62,553 bases of DNA from Streptomyces sp. ISL-96 (GCF_018614035.1 NZ_JAGGPA010000044.1:1-62553), one strand, 5' to 3'. Shown: positions 41,518-50,927, numbered from the stretch's first letter. The notes: a model not told the origin generated them from the sequence alone. Numbers and translations are program-made.

Positions 41518-42531
41518 TCACGCGCCCTCGCGCTTCGCCCTGCTCGGCGCCACCCGCTTGGGCTCCCCCGGCATCTTCGGGTAGTCCGGCGGGTACGGCA
41601 TGTCGCCGAGCCCGTGGTCGTGTTCGTGGCGTTCGGCCAGCTCCAGCAGGCCTTCCAGGCGGAACGCGTGATCGTCCATGTCCGCGTGTACGTCGCCGAG
41701 TTCCGCGAACCGGACCGGCATGGTGGCGATGTCGAACTCGCGGGGATCGGTCTCGTCGAGCTCGTCCCAGGTCAGCGGCGCGGAAACGGGCGCGTGCGGG
41801 CGCGGCCGTACGGAGTAGGCGGAGGCGATGGTGCGGTCGCGGGCGGTCTGGTTGTAGTCGACGAAGATCTTCTCGCCGCGCTCCTCCTTCCACCAGGCGG
41901 TGGTGACCCGCCCCGGCATGCGCCGCTCCAGCTCGCGGCCGACGGCGATCGCGGCTCGGCGTACCTCCGTGAAGGTCCAGCGGGGCTCGATCGGCACGTA
42001 CACATGCAGACCGCGGCCGCCGGAGGTCTTGGGCCAGCCACGCAGGCCCTGTTCGTCGAGGAGCGCGTGGAGTTCGTGGGCGGTCCTGACCGCGTCCCCG
42101 AAGTCCGTGCCGGGCTGCGGGTCGAGGTCGATGCGCAGCTCGTCGGGGTGTTCGGGGCGGTCGCGGCGTACCGGCCAGGGGTGGAAGGTGAGGCAGCCCA
42201 GGTTCGCGGCCCAGAGCACGGCGGCGGTCTCGGTGGGGCACATCTCGTCGGCGGTGCGGCCGCTGGGGAACGCGATCCGGGCGGTGGGGATCCAGTCGGG
42301 CAGGTTCTTGGGGACGCGCTTCTGGAAGAAGGACTCGCCGCCGATGCCTTCGGGGAAGCGTTCGAGGGTGGTCGGCCGGTCGCGCAGGGCGCGCGTGATC
42401 CCGTCCCCCACGGCCAGGTAGTACTGAGCCACGTCCCACTTGGTGTAGCCGGGCTCGGGAAAGTAGATCTTGTCCGGACTGGACAGCCGTACGGTCCGCT
42501 CTCCGGTATGCAGCTCCACCGCTTCACCCAT
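41518..42531 (-). CDS. ligD: LigD-type NHEJ polymerase/primase
   Basis: A 337-residue stand-alone archaeo-eukaryotic-primase polymerase domain of LigD. Evidence: LSSPDKIYFPEPGYTKWDV at the N-terminus, FFQKRVPKNLPDWI, the metal-binding LRIDLDPQPG (D-x-D), KTSGGRGLHVYVPI, and KIFVDYNQTARDRTIASAYSVRP. It adds nucleotides, often ribonucleotides, at broken ends held by Ku. No ligase or phosphoesterase domain is fused. The ATG at 42531 is taken because the family begins there. The divergent neighbour encodes the ligase; Ku is not in this window. Confidence 0.9.
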   Translation of the reverse strand: MGEAVELHTGERTVRLSSPDKIYFPEPGYTKWDVAQYYLAVGDGITRALRDRPTTLERFPEGIGGESFFQKRVPKNLPDWIPTARIAFPSGRTADEMCPTETAAVLWAANLGCLTFHPWPVRRDRPEHPDELRIDLDPQPGTDFGDAVRTAHELHALLDEQGLRGWPKTSGGRGLHVYVPIEPRWTFTEVRRAAIAVGRELERRMPGRVTTAWWKEERGEKIFVDYNQTARDRTIASAYSVRPRPHAPVSAPLTWDELDETDPREFDIATMPVRFAELGDVHADMDDHAFRLEGLLELAERHEHDHGLGDMPYPPDYPKMPGEPKRVAPSRAKREGA

Positions 42532-42626
42532 GCCCGCCACGCTAAGCGGGCCGGGCTTTTGGCGCACTTTTGCCGCATACAGCCCGAAATCGAGCGATCC
42601 CGCGCGGAAAGTCGCAGAATCAATCC

Positions 42627-43703
42627 ATGGATCTGCCGGTGATGCCGCCCGTGAAACCGATGCTGGCCAAGGCCGTGGCCACCATCCCGCCCGGACCCGG
42701 CATGCAGTACGAGGCCAAATGGGACGGGTTCCGAGCGATCGTCCACCGGGACGGCGACGAGATGGAGATCGGCAGCAGAACGGGCAAGTCGCTGGTCCGC
42801 TACTTCCCCGAGCTGGTCGAGTCACTGCGCGCCGCACTGCCGCCGCGCTGCGTCGTGGACGGCGAGATCGTGATCGTCCACGACGGCCGGCTCGACTTCG
42901 ACCGGCTGAGCGAGCGCATCCACCCGGCGGACTCCCGGGTGCGTACGCTCGCCGAACGTACGCCCGCGAGCTTCATCGCGTTCGACCTGCTGGCCCTGGA
43001 CGACGAGGCCCTGCTCGACGCCCCGTTCGTGTACCGCCGCAGCGCCCTGGCCGGGGCGATGGAAGGCGCCCCGCCCCCGGTCTACCTGGCGCCGGCGACG
43101 AACGACATCGAGGTGGCGAAGGAGTGGTTCCAGCATTTCGAGGGCGCGGGGCTCGACGGTGTGCTGGCCAAGCCGGAGTCCATGCCGTACCGCCCCGACA
43201 CCCGTCTGATGTACAAGATCAAGCACGAGCGGACGGCGGACTGCGTCGTCGCCGGTTACCGCTTCCACAAGACCGGCGCCGTCGTCGGCTCGCTGCTTCT
43301 GGGCCTCTACAACGACGCGGGCGTGCTCCAGCACGTCGGAGTGTGCGCGGCGTTCCCGATGCGCCGCCGCCAGGAGCTGATCGACGAACTGGGTCCGCTG
43401 CGGATGGAGTCGCCCGAAGCCGGGGGTCACCCGTGGGCGGCCTGGTCGGACGTCACCGCGCACGAGAGTTCCCGGATGCCCGGCGCGCCGAGCCGCTGGT
43501 CGGGGAAGAAAGACCTGTCGTGGGTGGCGCTGCGGCCCGAGCGGGTGTGCGAGGTCGCGTACGACCACATGGAGGGCGACCGCTTCCGGCACACGGCGAG
43601 GTTCCGCCGGTGGCGTGAGGACCGTACGCCGGAGAGCTGTACGTACGCCCAGCTGGAGGAACCGGTGAGCTACGACCTGGCCGACGTACTCAGGGCGCGG
43701 TGA
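42627..43703 (+). CDS. ligC: ATP-dependent DNA ligase (LigC/NHEJ type)
   Basis: A 358-residue ATP-dependent ligase with adenylation and OB-fold domains. Motif I is EAKWDGFR with nucleophile Lys31; others are VDGEIVI, FIAFDLLAL, GLDGVLAKP and YKIKHERTADCVV. It seals nicks or ends and probably works with the LigD-type polymerase encoded divergently 95 bp away. The ATG at 42627 is chosen to match the family start; no strong ribosome site is seen. The last 14 bp overlap the convergent FAD oxidoreductase gene. Confidence 0.9.
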   Translation: MDLPVMPPVKPMLAKAVATIPPGPGMQYEAKWDGFRAIVHRDGDEMEIGSRTGKSLVRYFPELVESLRAALPPRCVVDGEIVIVHDGRLDFDRLSERIHPADSRVRTLAERTPASFIAFDLLALDDEALLDAPFVYRRSALAGAMEGAPPPVYLAPATNDIEVAKEWFQHFEGAGLDGVLAKPESMPYRPDTRLMYKIKHERTADCVVAGYRFHKTGAVVGSLLLGLYNDAGVLQHVGVCAAFPMRRRQELIDELGPLRMESPEAGGHPWAAWSDVTAHESSRMPGAPSRWSGKKDLSWVALRPERVCEVAYDHMEGDRFRHTARFRRWREDRTPESCTYAQLEEPVSYDLADVLRAR

Positions 43704-45102
43704 TCTTCTCCCACTCCCTGCGGTCGGGGCCCACGGTGTTCGGTACGTCGCCGGGGTGCGCCAGCAGCCAGGCCGCGACCCGGGCCCTGACTTCCGGGGC
43801 GCCGTACGCCTCGGCCGGGGGCGCCGCGAGATGCCGGACCCTGGCGCGTGCCCGCATCACTTCCGGGTCTTCCTGGGCGCACTCGAAGAGCGCCGCCGTC
43901 TCGCGGGCGGGTCCGGCCCTGAACTCCCGTACGGCGAAGCGTTCGCCGATCGCGCGGTCGGTCATGACCTGGAAGTCGAACCAGGGCTTGAGGGTGCGCA
44001 GCGCCCAGGCGTAGTGCTCGGCGACGAAGTCCGGCGAGCCCGGTTCACCGCTGCTTCCGTGGTCCGTCTCCATGGCTGCCCGGCGGGCCGCCCACAGGGC
44101 GAGCGACATGCCTTGGCCGAGGGTGGGGCTGGTGTGGGTGACGGCGTCGCCGACGCCGATCATGCCGGCGGCTATGGGCCCCTGTTCGTCGACGAGGACA
44201 CTCCAACGGTTGTCGAGTCCGGCGGTCGCGAGCACCTGGGAGAGCGGCCGCGCGCCCAGCTCCAGCCATGCCGCGCCTGGCGGGAAGGTGCGGGCCGCCG
44301 CCTCGAAGACGGCCGGGTCGCGCAGCGCGCCGCGCGACGGGTCCTCGGTATGGACGAAGAGGGTGACGGCGAACAACCCGTTGTCGGCGGGGAAGACGGC
44401 GCACCCGGCGAACGTGCCACCGGACACCGTCCAGGGCCGGGCGGGTCCGTCCGCGCGCCCGTCGGGCAGCCGGTACCAGCGGCAGAAGTACGCGATGCCG
44501 GTACGGTGGCGCTCCACCACCGGGGGCCGGCAGCCGGCCACGGTCAGCCACTGCCCCGAGGCGCACCGGCGGCCGCCCGCGTCGATCACCAGCTCGGCTT
44601 CGTACGCCCCGCGTTCGGTCTGTACGCCGCGGACGCGCGGCGGGGCGGCTGACGGGTCGACGAGCAGGCCGGTGACGGGTTCGCCGTAGCGCAGGACGGC
44701 GCGCGGCTCGGCGCGCAGGGCGTCGGTGAGCGCCGTCTCGACGACGATGCGGCGCGCCTGGACCATCACCAGGTCCTCGTCGCCGGGCCGGGCGCGGGGC
44801 CGTTGCTCGAACCAGTCGAGTTCGTGCCGTTCGCGGGCGCCGAGCCGGATGATCGCGTCGTAGACGTCGGGTGCTTCGGCGCGGAGCACGGAGCGGGCGG
44901 CGCCGAGCATGAGGTGGGGCTGGGCGGCCTGCGGTACGCCGGGGCGCCGCCAGCCGAAGAAGTCCTCGTCGAGGGTGGACCCGCCGGCGCGGGGGGCTCG
45001 GGCGTCGCGTTCGAAGACGGCCACGCGGTGGCCGCGTCTGGCCGCGAAGAGGGCGGTCGCCAGTCCGCCGATGCCGCCGCCGATCACCGCGAAGTCCGCC
45101 AT
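43690..45102 (-). CDS. FAD-dependent monooxygenase/halogenase-like oxidoreductase
   Basis: A 470-residue flavoprotein with an N-terminal Rossmann motif VIGGGIGGLATALFAARRGHRVAVFE and a later GVGDAVTHTSPTLGQGMSLALWAA segment, typical of geranylgeranyl reductase/tryptophan-halogenase-like group A monooxygenases. The halogenase WxWxIP motif was not seen, so halogenation is unlikely. The substrate is unknown. It has no signal peptide. Its 3' end overlaps the ligase gene by 14 bp on the other strand. Confidence 0.82.
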   Translation of the reverse strand: MADFAVIGGGIGGLATALFAARRGHRVAVFERDARAPRAGGSTLDEDFFGWRRPGVPQAAQPHLMLGAARSVLRAEAPDVYDAIIRLGARERHELDWFEQRPRARPGDEDLVMVQARRIVVETALTDALRAEPRAVLRYGEPVTGLLVDPSAAPPRVRGVQTERGAYEAELVIDAGGRRCASGQWLTVAGCRPPVVERHRTGIAYFCRWYRLPDGRADGPARPWTVSGGTFAGCAVFPADNGLFAVTLFVHTEDPSRGALRDPAVFEAAARTFPPGAAWLELGARPLSQVLATAGLDNRWSVLVDEQGPIAAGMIGVGDAVTHTSPTLGQGMSLALWAARRAAMETDHGSSGEPGSPDFVAEHYAWALRTLKPWFDFQVMTDRAIGERFAVREFRAGPARETAALFECAQEDPEVMRARARVRHLAAPPAEAYGAPEVRARVAAWLLAHPGDVPNTVGPDRREWEKITAP

Positions 45103-45181
45103 GCCGTCCCCTTCAGCCCGGATTATCCTCGCTGAAGCCTGCCCAGTGCGGGGCGACCCGACCCGGGACCCCTGGCGGGGC

Positions 45182-45200
45182 CTTTCCCCTACCCGCCCCT
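45182..45200. repeat. Partial copy of dispersed repeat
   Basis: CTTTCCCCTACCCGCCCCT matches 15292-15310 exactly, but the rest of the element is missing. It lies between the divergent FAD oxidoreductase and MFS genes, unlike the other copies. Confidence 0.65.
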
Positions 45201-45256
45201 ACGGCGTACGGACGTCACCGCGTGCGCGGCGCCCGCGCCGGTGTGAGGGTGCAAGG

Positions 45257-47341
45257 GTGACCACCACCCGCGAGTCCAGCCCGGCCAAGGCCCCGGTACC
45301 CGCACCGGCGGCCGCCTCCGCCCCACCGGTGCTCGACCGCCGGCAGCGCAACTTCGTCTTCGCGACGATCATGCTCGGCATGCTGCTGGCCGCCCTGGAC
45401 CAGACGATCCTCGGCACCGCGCTGCCGACGATCGTCGCGGAACTCGGCGGCGCCGAGCACATGTCGTGGGTGGTCACCGCCTACCTGCTGGCCGAGACCG
45501 TAGCCACCGTCCTCGTCGGCAAGTTCGGCGACCTCTTCGGCCGCAAGCTCGTCTTCCAGGTCTCCGCGATCGTCTTCATCACCGGCTCGTTCCTGTGCGG
45601 CCTCTCCGGCGACATGACCCAGCTGATCGCCTGGCGCGCCCTCCAGGGCATCGGTGCGGGCGGCCTGATGGTCACTTCGATGGCCCTGATCGCCGACGTC
45701 ATCCCGTTGCGCGAGCGCGGCAAGTACCAGGGCGCGATCGGGGCCGTCTTCGGCATCGCCACGGTCATCGGACCGCTGCTCGGCGGCCTGTTCACCGACC
45801 ACCTGACCTGGCGCTGGGCGTTCTACATCAACGTACCGATCGCGGTCCTCGTGGTCATCGCCGCCGCCCGCAACATCCCGTCCGTACGCTCGGCGACCCG
45901 CCCCGTCATCGACTACCTCGGCATCGCGCTCGTCGCGCTCGGCGCGAGCGCGCTGATCCTGGCGACGAGCTGGGGCGGCAACGAGTACGCCTGGAGTTCG
46001 AGCGTCATCGTCGGTCTCTTCGCGGGCGGCCTGATCGCGCTCGCCCTGTTCTGTTACGCCGAGACGCGCGCCGCCGAGCCCATGCTGCCGATGCGGCTGT
46101 TCTCGAACCCCGTGTTCACCGTCTGCTCGATCCTCAGCTTCGTCGTCGGCTTCGCGATGCTCGGCGCGATGATCTTCCTGCCGACGTATCTCCAGTACGT
46201 CGACGGGGATTCCGCGACCGTCTCGGGCGTCCGTACGCTCCCCATGATCGTCGGCCTGCTCATCGCGTCCGTCTTCAGCGGCAACGTCGTCAGCAAGACC
46301 GGCACGTACCGGATCTTCCCCATCATCGGCTCGCTCGTCATGGGCATCGGCCTGTTCCTGCTGTCCCTGATGGACACGGGCACCGGCACCTGGGTGGAGT
46401 CGCTCTACATGTTCGTCCTCGGCCTCGGCATCGGCCTGTGCATGCAGGTCCTGACGATCGCCGTACAGAACACCGTGGAGTACACGGACCTCGGCACGGC
46501 CACCTCCGGTGTCACCTTCTTCCGTACGCTCGGCATGTCCTTCGGCACCGCCGTCTTCGGGACCATCTATGCCAATTCGCTGCGCCCCAACCTCACCGCC
46601 GGCGTCACCGAGGCCGCCGGCGCCGGCGGGGCGGATCCCGCGGCCCTCGCGCGGGCCGCGCAGAGCCCGGAGGGTCTGCACGCGCTGCCGACCGCGCAGG
46701 CCGGGCCGATCGTCCAGGCGTACGCCGACTCGCTGCACACGGTGTTCCTGTGGACGGTCCCGGTCGCGATCGTGGGCTTCGTCGTGTCGCTGTTCCTCAA
46801 GCAGGTCAAGCTGCGCGACGCCGCCCGCGCGGGCTCGACCGACATGGGTGAGGGGTTCGCGTCGCCCATGTCGAGCGATTCGGCCAAGCTGCTGGAGCTG
46901 GCCGTCGGGCAGATCCTCCGCGCCAAGGGCCCCGACACGGCGCGGTGGATCGTCAGCGGCTCCGACACCCGTCTCGACATCGCGGGCGCGTGGGCGGTCA
47001 TGCAGGTCGCGCTGCTGACCCGCATCGTCGGACACGCCAGCCTCGGGCTGATCGCCGCCCGTCGCAACGTTCCGCCCGAGGTCCTGCTGCCGGTCTTCGA
47101 CCGGATGGTGGACGAGGGCTTCCTCACCCGCGACCGCAACCTGCTCTCGCACACCCCGGCGGGCGAGCGCGAGGCCGAGGTGATCGGTGCGGCGTGGGCG
47201 CGCTGGATCGGCGACCAGCTGGAGATGGACGGCGGGCGGCCGGGCAACGAGGAGCTGATGGCCGCCATCGACGCGATCGCCAAGCGGCTGCTCGCCGAGG
47301 ACCTCGCGCAGGGCGAGAGCCTGCCGGCCGGCCGCCGTTGA
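45257..47341 (+). CDS. DHA2-family MFS exporter with winged-helix-like tail
   Basis: A 694-residue drug:H+ antiporter of the EmrB/QacA (14-TM) type. Membrane part about residues 25-515 with LDQTILGTALPTIVAEL (motif D1), GKFGDLFGRK (motif A) and RALQGIGAGGLM, GPLLGGLFTDHLTWRWAFYINVP (motif C). The last about 160 residues are cytosolic and helical with a segment (LDIAGAWAVMQVALLTRI, PPEVLLPVFDRMVDEGFLTRD, LLSHTPAGEREAEVI) resembling a MarR-type winged helix. Such tails occur on some actinobacterial exporters; DNA binding is not shown. The GTG at 45257 is chosen because the upstream frame is not membrane-protein-like. Confidence 0.88.
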   Translation: MTTTRESSPAKAPVPAPAAASAPPVLDRRQRNFVFATIMLGMLLAALDQTILGTALPTIVAELGGAEHMSWVVTAYLLAETVATVLVGKFGDLFGRKLVFQVSAIVFITGSFLCGLSGDMTQLIAWRALQGIGAGGLMVTSMALIADVIPLRERGKYQGAIGAVFGIATVIGPLLGGLFTDHLTWRWAFYINVPIAVLVVIAAARNIPSVRSATRPVIDYLGIALVALGASALILATSWGGNEYAWSSSVIVGLFAGGLIALALFCYAETRAAEPMLPMRLFSNPVFTVCSILSFVVGFAMLGAMIFLPTYLQYVDGDSATVSGVRTLPMIVGLLIASVFSGNVVSKTGTYRIFPIIGSLVMGIGLFLLSLMDTGTGTWVESLYMFVLGLGIGLCMQVLTIAVQNTVEYTDLGTATSGVTFFRTLGMSFGTAVFGTIYANSLRPNLTAGVTEAAGAGGADPAALARAAQSPEGLHALPTAQAGPIVQAYADSLHTVFLWTVPVAIVGFVVSLFLKQVKLRDAARAGSTDMGEGFASPMSSDSAKLLELAVGQILRAKGPDTARWIVSGSDTRLDIAGAWAVMQVALLTRIVGHASLGLIAARRNVPPEVLLPVFDRMVDEGFLTRDRNLLSHTPAGEREAEVIGAAWARWIGDQLEMDGGRPGNEELMAAIDAIAKRLLAEDLAQGESLPAGRR

Positions 47342-47405
47342 TCGTTTGGGTCGGCAGGAACACCAGGTCGCCGACGATCGTGACGGCGGAGAACCGGCCA
47401 CCGCG

Positions 47406-48464
47406 TCAGATCGCCTTGGCGGGCCATTCCAGCAGTCGTGCGCCGATCACCGCCGTCTGGAGGGTGTAGCGGTGCATCGGGTCGGCCGGGTCGGAACCGG
47501 TGAGCTGGTGGATGCGCTGAAGGCGGTAAGTCAGTGCCCGTACGCTCAGGCTCAGGCGGCGGGCCGCCTCGGCGGAGACGCAGCCGGCGTCGAAGTACAC
47601 GCGCAGGGTTTCCAGCAGCGGCTCGGCTCCGCCGCGCGCCCGTCGGAGCGGGCCGAGCGCGCTGAGCACCAGGTCCGCCATCGCCTGCCGGTCCCTGGTG
47701 AGGACCGGGAAGACCAGCAGGTCGGCGGCGCGCAGCACGGGACTGTCGAGCGCCATGCGGTCGGCCAGTTCGAGGGCGCTGAGGGCCTCTTCGTACGAAT
47801 GGACCACGCCGCCCGCGCCGGGATGCGCACGGCCGATCGCCACGCGGCCGCCCTCCGTGGCGGCGTGGGCCTGCTTGGCGAAGTGGGTGAGCACGTCGGC
47901 CTGGTCGCCGGGCACGATGCAGACCAGCCGGCCGTCCTTGGTGGCGATGAGGATGCGGCGGTCGCCGAAGCGGCCGACGAGTTCGCGGTCCACCCGGCGC
48001 GTGACGTGGTCGGTGTCCTCGTACGCCTCGGCGCCCTCGGCCACCGCGACGGCGTGGGCCTGGGAGAGCCGCAGGCCGAAGCGCTCGGCGCGGGCGGCGA
48101 GGCGGCCCAGGTCGCTGCGCCCGTGGAGGAGGTCGTCGATGAACTCGCGGCGGGCCGCCTCTTCCTGGCGTACGGCCAGCCGCTGGGCCCGCTCGTACCC
48201 CTCGGCGAAGGCGTCGACGGCCTGTTCCACCGCCGCCAGGACCCGGTCCGGCGCCGCGGACGCGCCCGGCCAGGCGGCGCGGGTGGCGGCCAGGTGCCGG
48301 CCGACGAGGGCGCGCAGGCCGTGGCCGGCCTCGGCCGCCTGTTCCCCGAGGGCGCGGCGGGAGTCCAGCTCGTCCCTGGTGAGACGGCGGCCGGTCACGG
48401 AGACCTCCGCCAGGATCTGGGCATAGCCGTCCAGATACTCTTCGGACATTTCAGGCTCTGTCAC
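47406..48464 (-). CDS. PucR/CdaR-family transcriptional regulator
   Basis: A 352-residue regulator. The C-terminal helix-turn-helix is diagnostic: VSAEAARRLSLSVRALTYRLQRIHQLTG near residues 300-327, preceded by LLETLRVYFDAG. The middle is a GGDEF-like degenerate domain (RVAIGRAHPGAGGVVHSYEEALSAL). No N-terminal purine-sensor domain is recognised. PucR-type regulators control purine, amino acid or polyketide genes; no target is evident beside it. It is convergent with the MFS gene. Confidence 0.85.
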   Translation of the reverse strand: MTEPEMSEEYLDGYAQILAEVSVTGRRLTRDELDSRRALGEQAAEAGHGLRALVGRHLAATRAAWPGASAAPDRVLAAVEQAVDAFAEGYERAQRLAVRQEEAARREFIDDLLHGRSDLGRLAARAERFGLRLSQAHAVAVAEGAEAYEDTDHVTRRVDRELVGRFGDRRILIATKDGRLVCIVPGDQADVLTHFAKQAHAATEGGRVAIGRAHPGAGGVVHSYEEALSALELADRMALDSPVLRAADLLVFPVLTRDRQAMADLVLSALGPLRRARGGAEPLLETLRVYFDAGCVSAEAARRLSLSVRALTYRLQRIHQLTGSDPADPMHRYTLQTAVIGARLLEWPAKAI

Positions 48465-48574
48465 GCGCTTCCCCGGATCCTTGATGCTTCCTGAAGCCCT
48501 TCGGCATTAACAGAGCATAAAGATTGCCGGAAACCGGAAATACGCCGGGAGTTGCCTCCCTGAAACGATGGGCG

Positions 48575-48613
48575 GGCCCGGAGCTGCCGTACAGGGGTCG
48601 TCAGCTCCGGGCC
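48575..48613 (-). terminator. Terminator of TrkA-N channel-like gene
   Basis: GGCCCGGAGCTG (48575-48586) pairs perfectly with CAGCTCCGGGCC (48602-48613), a 12-bp stem with a 15-nt loop, about 110-145 bp past the channel-like gene's stop and before the PucR gene. The rest of the 255-bp spacer (48465-48719) shows an A/T-rich patch near 48505-48530 that may hold the pucR-type promoter. Confidence 0.6.
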
Positions 48614-48719
48614 GGGGCAGACCGTCAGATCCCCCGGGTGGCGGGTGCGGGAGGCGGATGTGCCGTACCTGCCGAGGCCCGGCAGGCCGAAGGTGACCGG
48701 CTCGGTGTCGCCGCCGCAG

Positions 48720-50522
48720 TCAGCCCGTCGGTGGCGCGTCGGCGCGGGGCGCGGGCGTACGGCCGAGGAGTTCGGCGAGGCCGCGGCGGGTGGCCGCGAG
48801 GACGACGCGGTCGTCGGAGCGCAGAACGTAGCCCGGGTGCAGGTCCCACACCAGGCGCGGCGGATCGCCTGCGCGCCTGCCGCCGCCGTCCTCGTCGGCG
48901 GCGCGGGCCGCGCTCAGGTCGTCGCGGCGGTCGCCGGGGGTCGCGGTGTCCAGGGCGAGGAGGCGCCACGCGCCGGAGCTGAAGGCCTCGGCGACCGTAC
49001 GGCCTTCGAGCTGCGGCAGGCCCGCCACCGCGACGGCGGCGAAGAGGAGCACCGTACGTTCGACGGGGATGGCGCCGAGGATCTGGCGCCCCATCATCGC
49101 CCCGGCGAAGGCGGGCGCGGCGAGGTGCGAGACGCTGCGGCTACGGGTCAGGGCGCGGGGGTGGGCGGCGCGCAGGGTGCGGTAGACGGCGGTGGCGAAG
49201 TCGTCGTCGTACAGGCGCAGAGCCACGCGCAGGTCGGACTTGACGGAGCGTGCGTACAGGGCGGCTTCGAGGTTCGTCGTGTCGGCGCTGGTGAGGGCGA
49301 GCATGGCGTGCGCCCGGTGGATCTTGGCGGCTTCGAGTACGCCCTCCTGCGTCACGTCGCCGATCACGGTCGGTACGCGCAGGCGGCGGGCGAGCGCGAT
49401 ACCGCGCGCTTCCGGGTCCTCCTCGACGCACACCACGGGGATGTCGAGTTCGCGCAGCCGGGCCAGTACGCGCGTGCCGACCTTGCCGAGGCCGAGCAGG
49501 ACGACATGGCCGGACAGTCCGCGCGGCGGGCGCCGCAGTCCGGAGGCGCTGCGCAGGGCGCCGAGGCCCTCGAGTACGGCGGCGACGAGCACGGGGAGCA
49601 ACAGCATCCCGGCCAGTCCGGCGAGGAGTTGGAGGATCTGACGGTCGAGGGGAGCGTCGACGGCGGGGTCGTTGATGGCGAAGAGGTCGAGCAGGGTGAC
49701 GTAGGCGGCGTGCAGGGGGTGGTCGCCGGTGGTGAGCCAGGACGCGACGGCGAGGCCGAGTACGGCGGTCGCGATGCCGGCGATCGCCCACCGCAGGCGG
49801 CGGGAGAAGAGTTGGGCGAGCGGGAGGCCGCGGCCTGCGAGCCGACCCGGCGGCGGCATCGTACCCGTGTGGGAGATCGCTTCGAGCACAATGGTGCCCC
49901 GGCCCGTGGCTGCGGCGACGCTGCGGTCGTCCGGCAGCAGGCGCGGCGCCTCCTCGCCGCTGCGGTCGGAACCTTCGGCGCCGGCGGGGTTGCTAGTGGT
50001 GGAGGAGAGCAGCGCGAGGGTGCAGAGTCCGGGGTCGGCGACCTCGCCGCAGGCGGGCGGGTTGCGTTCGACGGCGCGCAGGAGCAGTCCGTCGGCCTGG
50101 ACGACCTTGCTGGTGCCGGCGACCGCGGTGGCGGCCAGGGCGGGGGCGGCGGTGTCGGCGTCCGAGAGCACGGTGGTCGCGGCGTCGAGGGCGGCGGCGT
50201 CGAGTCCGGGCGAAGCGAGGGCGGCGGCCTGGTCGAGGAGTTCTTCGAGGTGCTGGCCGAGCTTGCGGTTGTAGAGGCGGATGACCAGGCGCAGACGGGG
50301 GTTGAGGCGGCGGGCGGTCAGCGCGGCACGGATGTTGGTTTCGTCGTCGTCGTGGACGAGGGCGAGCGCGGCGGCCCGCTCGACGCCGGCCTCGGCCAGT
50401 ACGAGGTCGTCGAGTTCCCACGCCTCGACGATACGTACGGCGTCTGCGGGCCGGTCGTCCCGGTCGGCCGCGCCCGTGGCTCCCGGGGCCGTGGCGCCGG
50501 TCCGGCCCATGACCGCCGACAC
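48720..50522 (-). pseudogene. TrkA-N/RCK potassium-channel-like gene, frame broken
   Basis: This 600-codon open frame encodes most of a two-RCK ion-channel-like protein: the latter part of a first NAD-binding domain (LALVHDDDETNIRAALTARRLNPRL), two hydrophobic segments with an intervening loop (WAIAGIATAVLGLAVASWL; LQLLAGLAGMLLLPVLVAAVLE) and a second TrkA-N domain VVLLGLGKVGTRVLARLRELDIPVVCVEEDP. The beginning of the first domain, MIVSGDDALAHRLAAELREVYG, is encoded just upstream at 50739-50600 but in another frame. A 47-nt perfect hairpin (50532-50578) lies at the break. Either the gene is frameshifted, starts internally at 50522 or 50510 (no ribosome site seen), or the assembly lost or gained bases in the hairpin. 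Confidence 0.75.
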
Positions 50523-50531
50523 CCGCCCGAA

Positions 50532-50578
50532 GCCCGCGGGACGCCCGGTCCGGAACGCGGACCGGGCGTCCCGCGGGC
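50532..50578. repeat. 47-nt perfect inverted repeat (21-bp arms)
   Basis: Left arm 50532-50552 and right arm 50558-50578 are exact reverse complements of 21 nt (beginning GCCCGCGGGACGCCC), with the 5-nt loop GAACG. Nothing flanking extends the pairing. It lies inside the region that should encode the linker of the TrkA-N channel-like protein and where the reading frame breaks. Confidence 0.8.
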
Positions 50579-50739
50579 GCGTGGCGCGACTCGCGGGCGG
50601 GCGGTACGACGAGGGTCACCCGCTCCCCGTACACCTCGCGCAGCTCGGCGGCCAGCCGGTGAGCGAGTGCGTCGTCGCCACTGACGATCATGTGGTGCTC
50701 GCGGGGGCCGTGTTGCCCCTGCCGGGGAAGTGAGGTCAC
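50579..50739 (-). pseudogene. N-terminal fragment of TrkA-N protein
   Basis: Starting from GTG at 50739 (or ATG at 50691) this frame gives TSLPRQGQHGPREHH then MIVSGDDALAHRLAAELR and EVYGERVTLVVPP, the expected start of a TrkA-N NAD-binding fold. Beyond the hairpin the frame no longer resembles the family. It belongs with the 48720-50522 frame. An AGGAG lies one base before the GTG, too close to be ideal. Confidence 0.65.
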
Positions 50740-50840
50740 GCTCCTAGGGTGCCTTGCGGCCCGCGACCGGTGCGTGCGGCCCTGGGTCTGAGGCGGGGGG
50801 CGCCGGACGCCGGGGCTCGTAACGGACTGGCGGCCACCGA

Positions 50841-50863
50841 GGGCTGACGATACGTCAGCGCCC
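50841..50863. promoter_or_regulatory. Hairpin/dyad between channel gene and small gene
   Basis: GGGCTGACG-ATA-CGTCAGC-G-CCC forms a 10-bp stem with one bulged G. It lies 65-90 bp past the stop of the leftward 90-codon gene and about 100 bp before the channel-like gene's start, so it may be a terminator; its TGACG-ATA-CGTCA core could also be an operator. Confidence 0.45.
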
Positions 50864-50927
50864 TTCACCCCTGCCGCCGCCTCCGGGGCTCCGGGGCTCC
50901 GGGGGCGACTGCTGCCGGGTCGGCTTC

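Noticed and set aside
43690..45102. Tryptophan halogenase call for the flavoprotein.
   Set aside because: The halogenase WxWxIP motif was not found; only general flavin-monooxygenase motifs are present.
50881..50906. Short tandem CTCCGGGG units that might look like a CRISPR or minisatellite.
   Set aside because: Only three 8-nt units with no spacers; no cas genes are present in the window.
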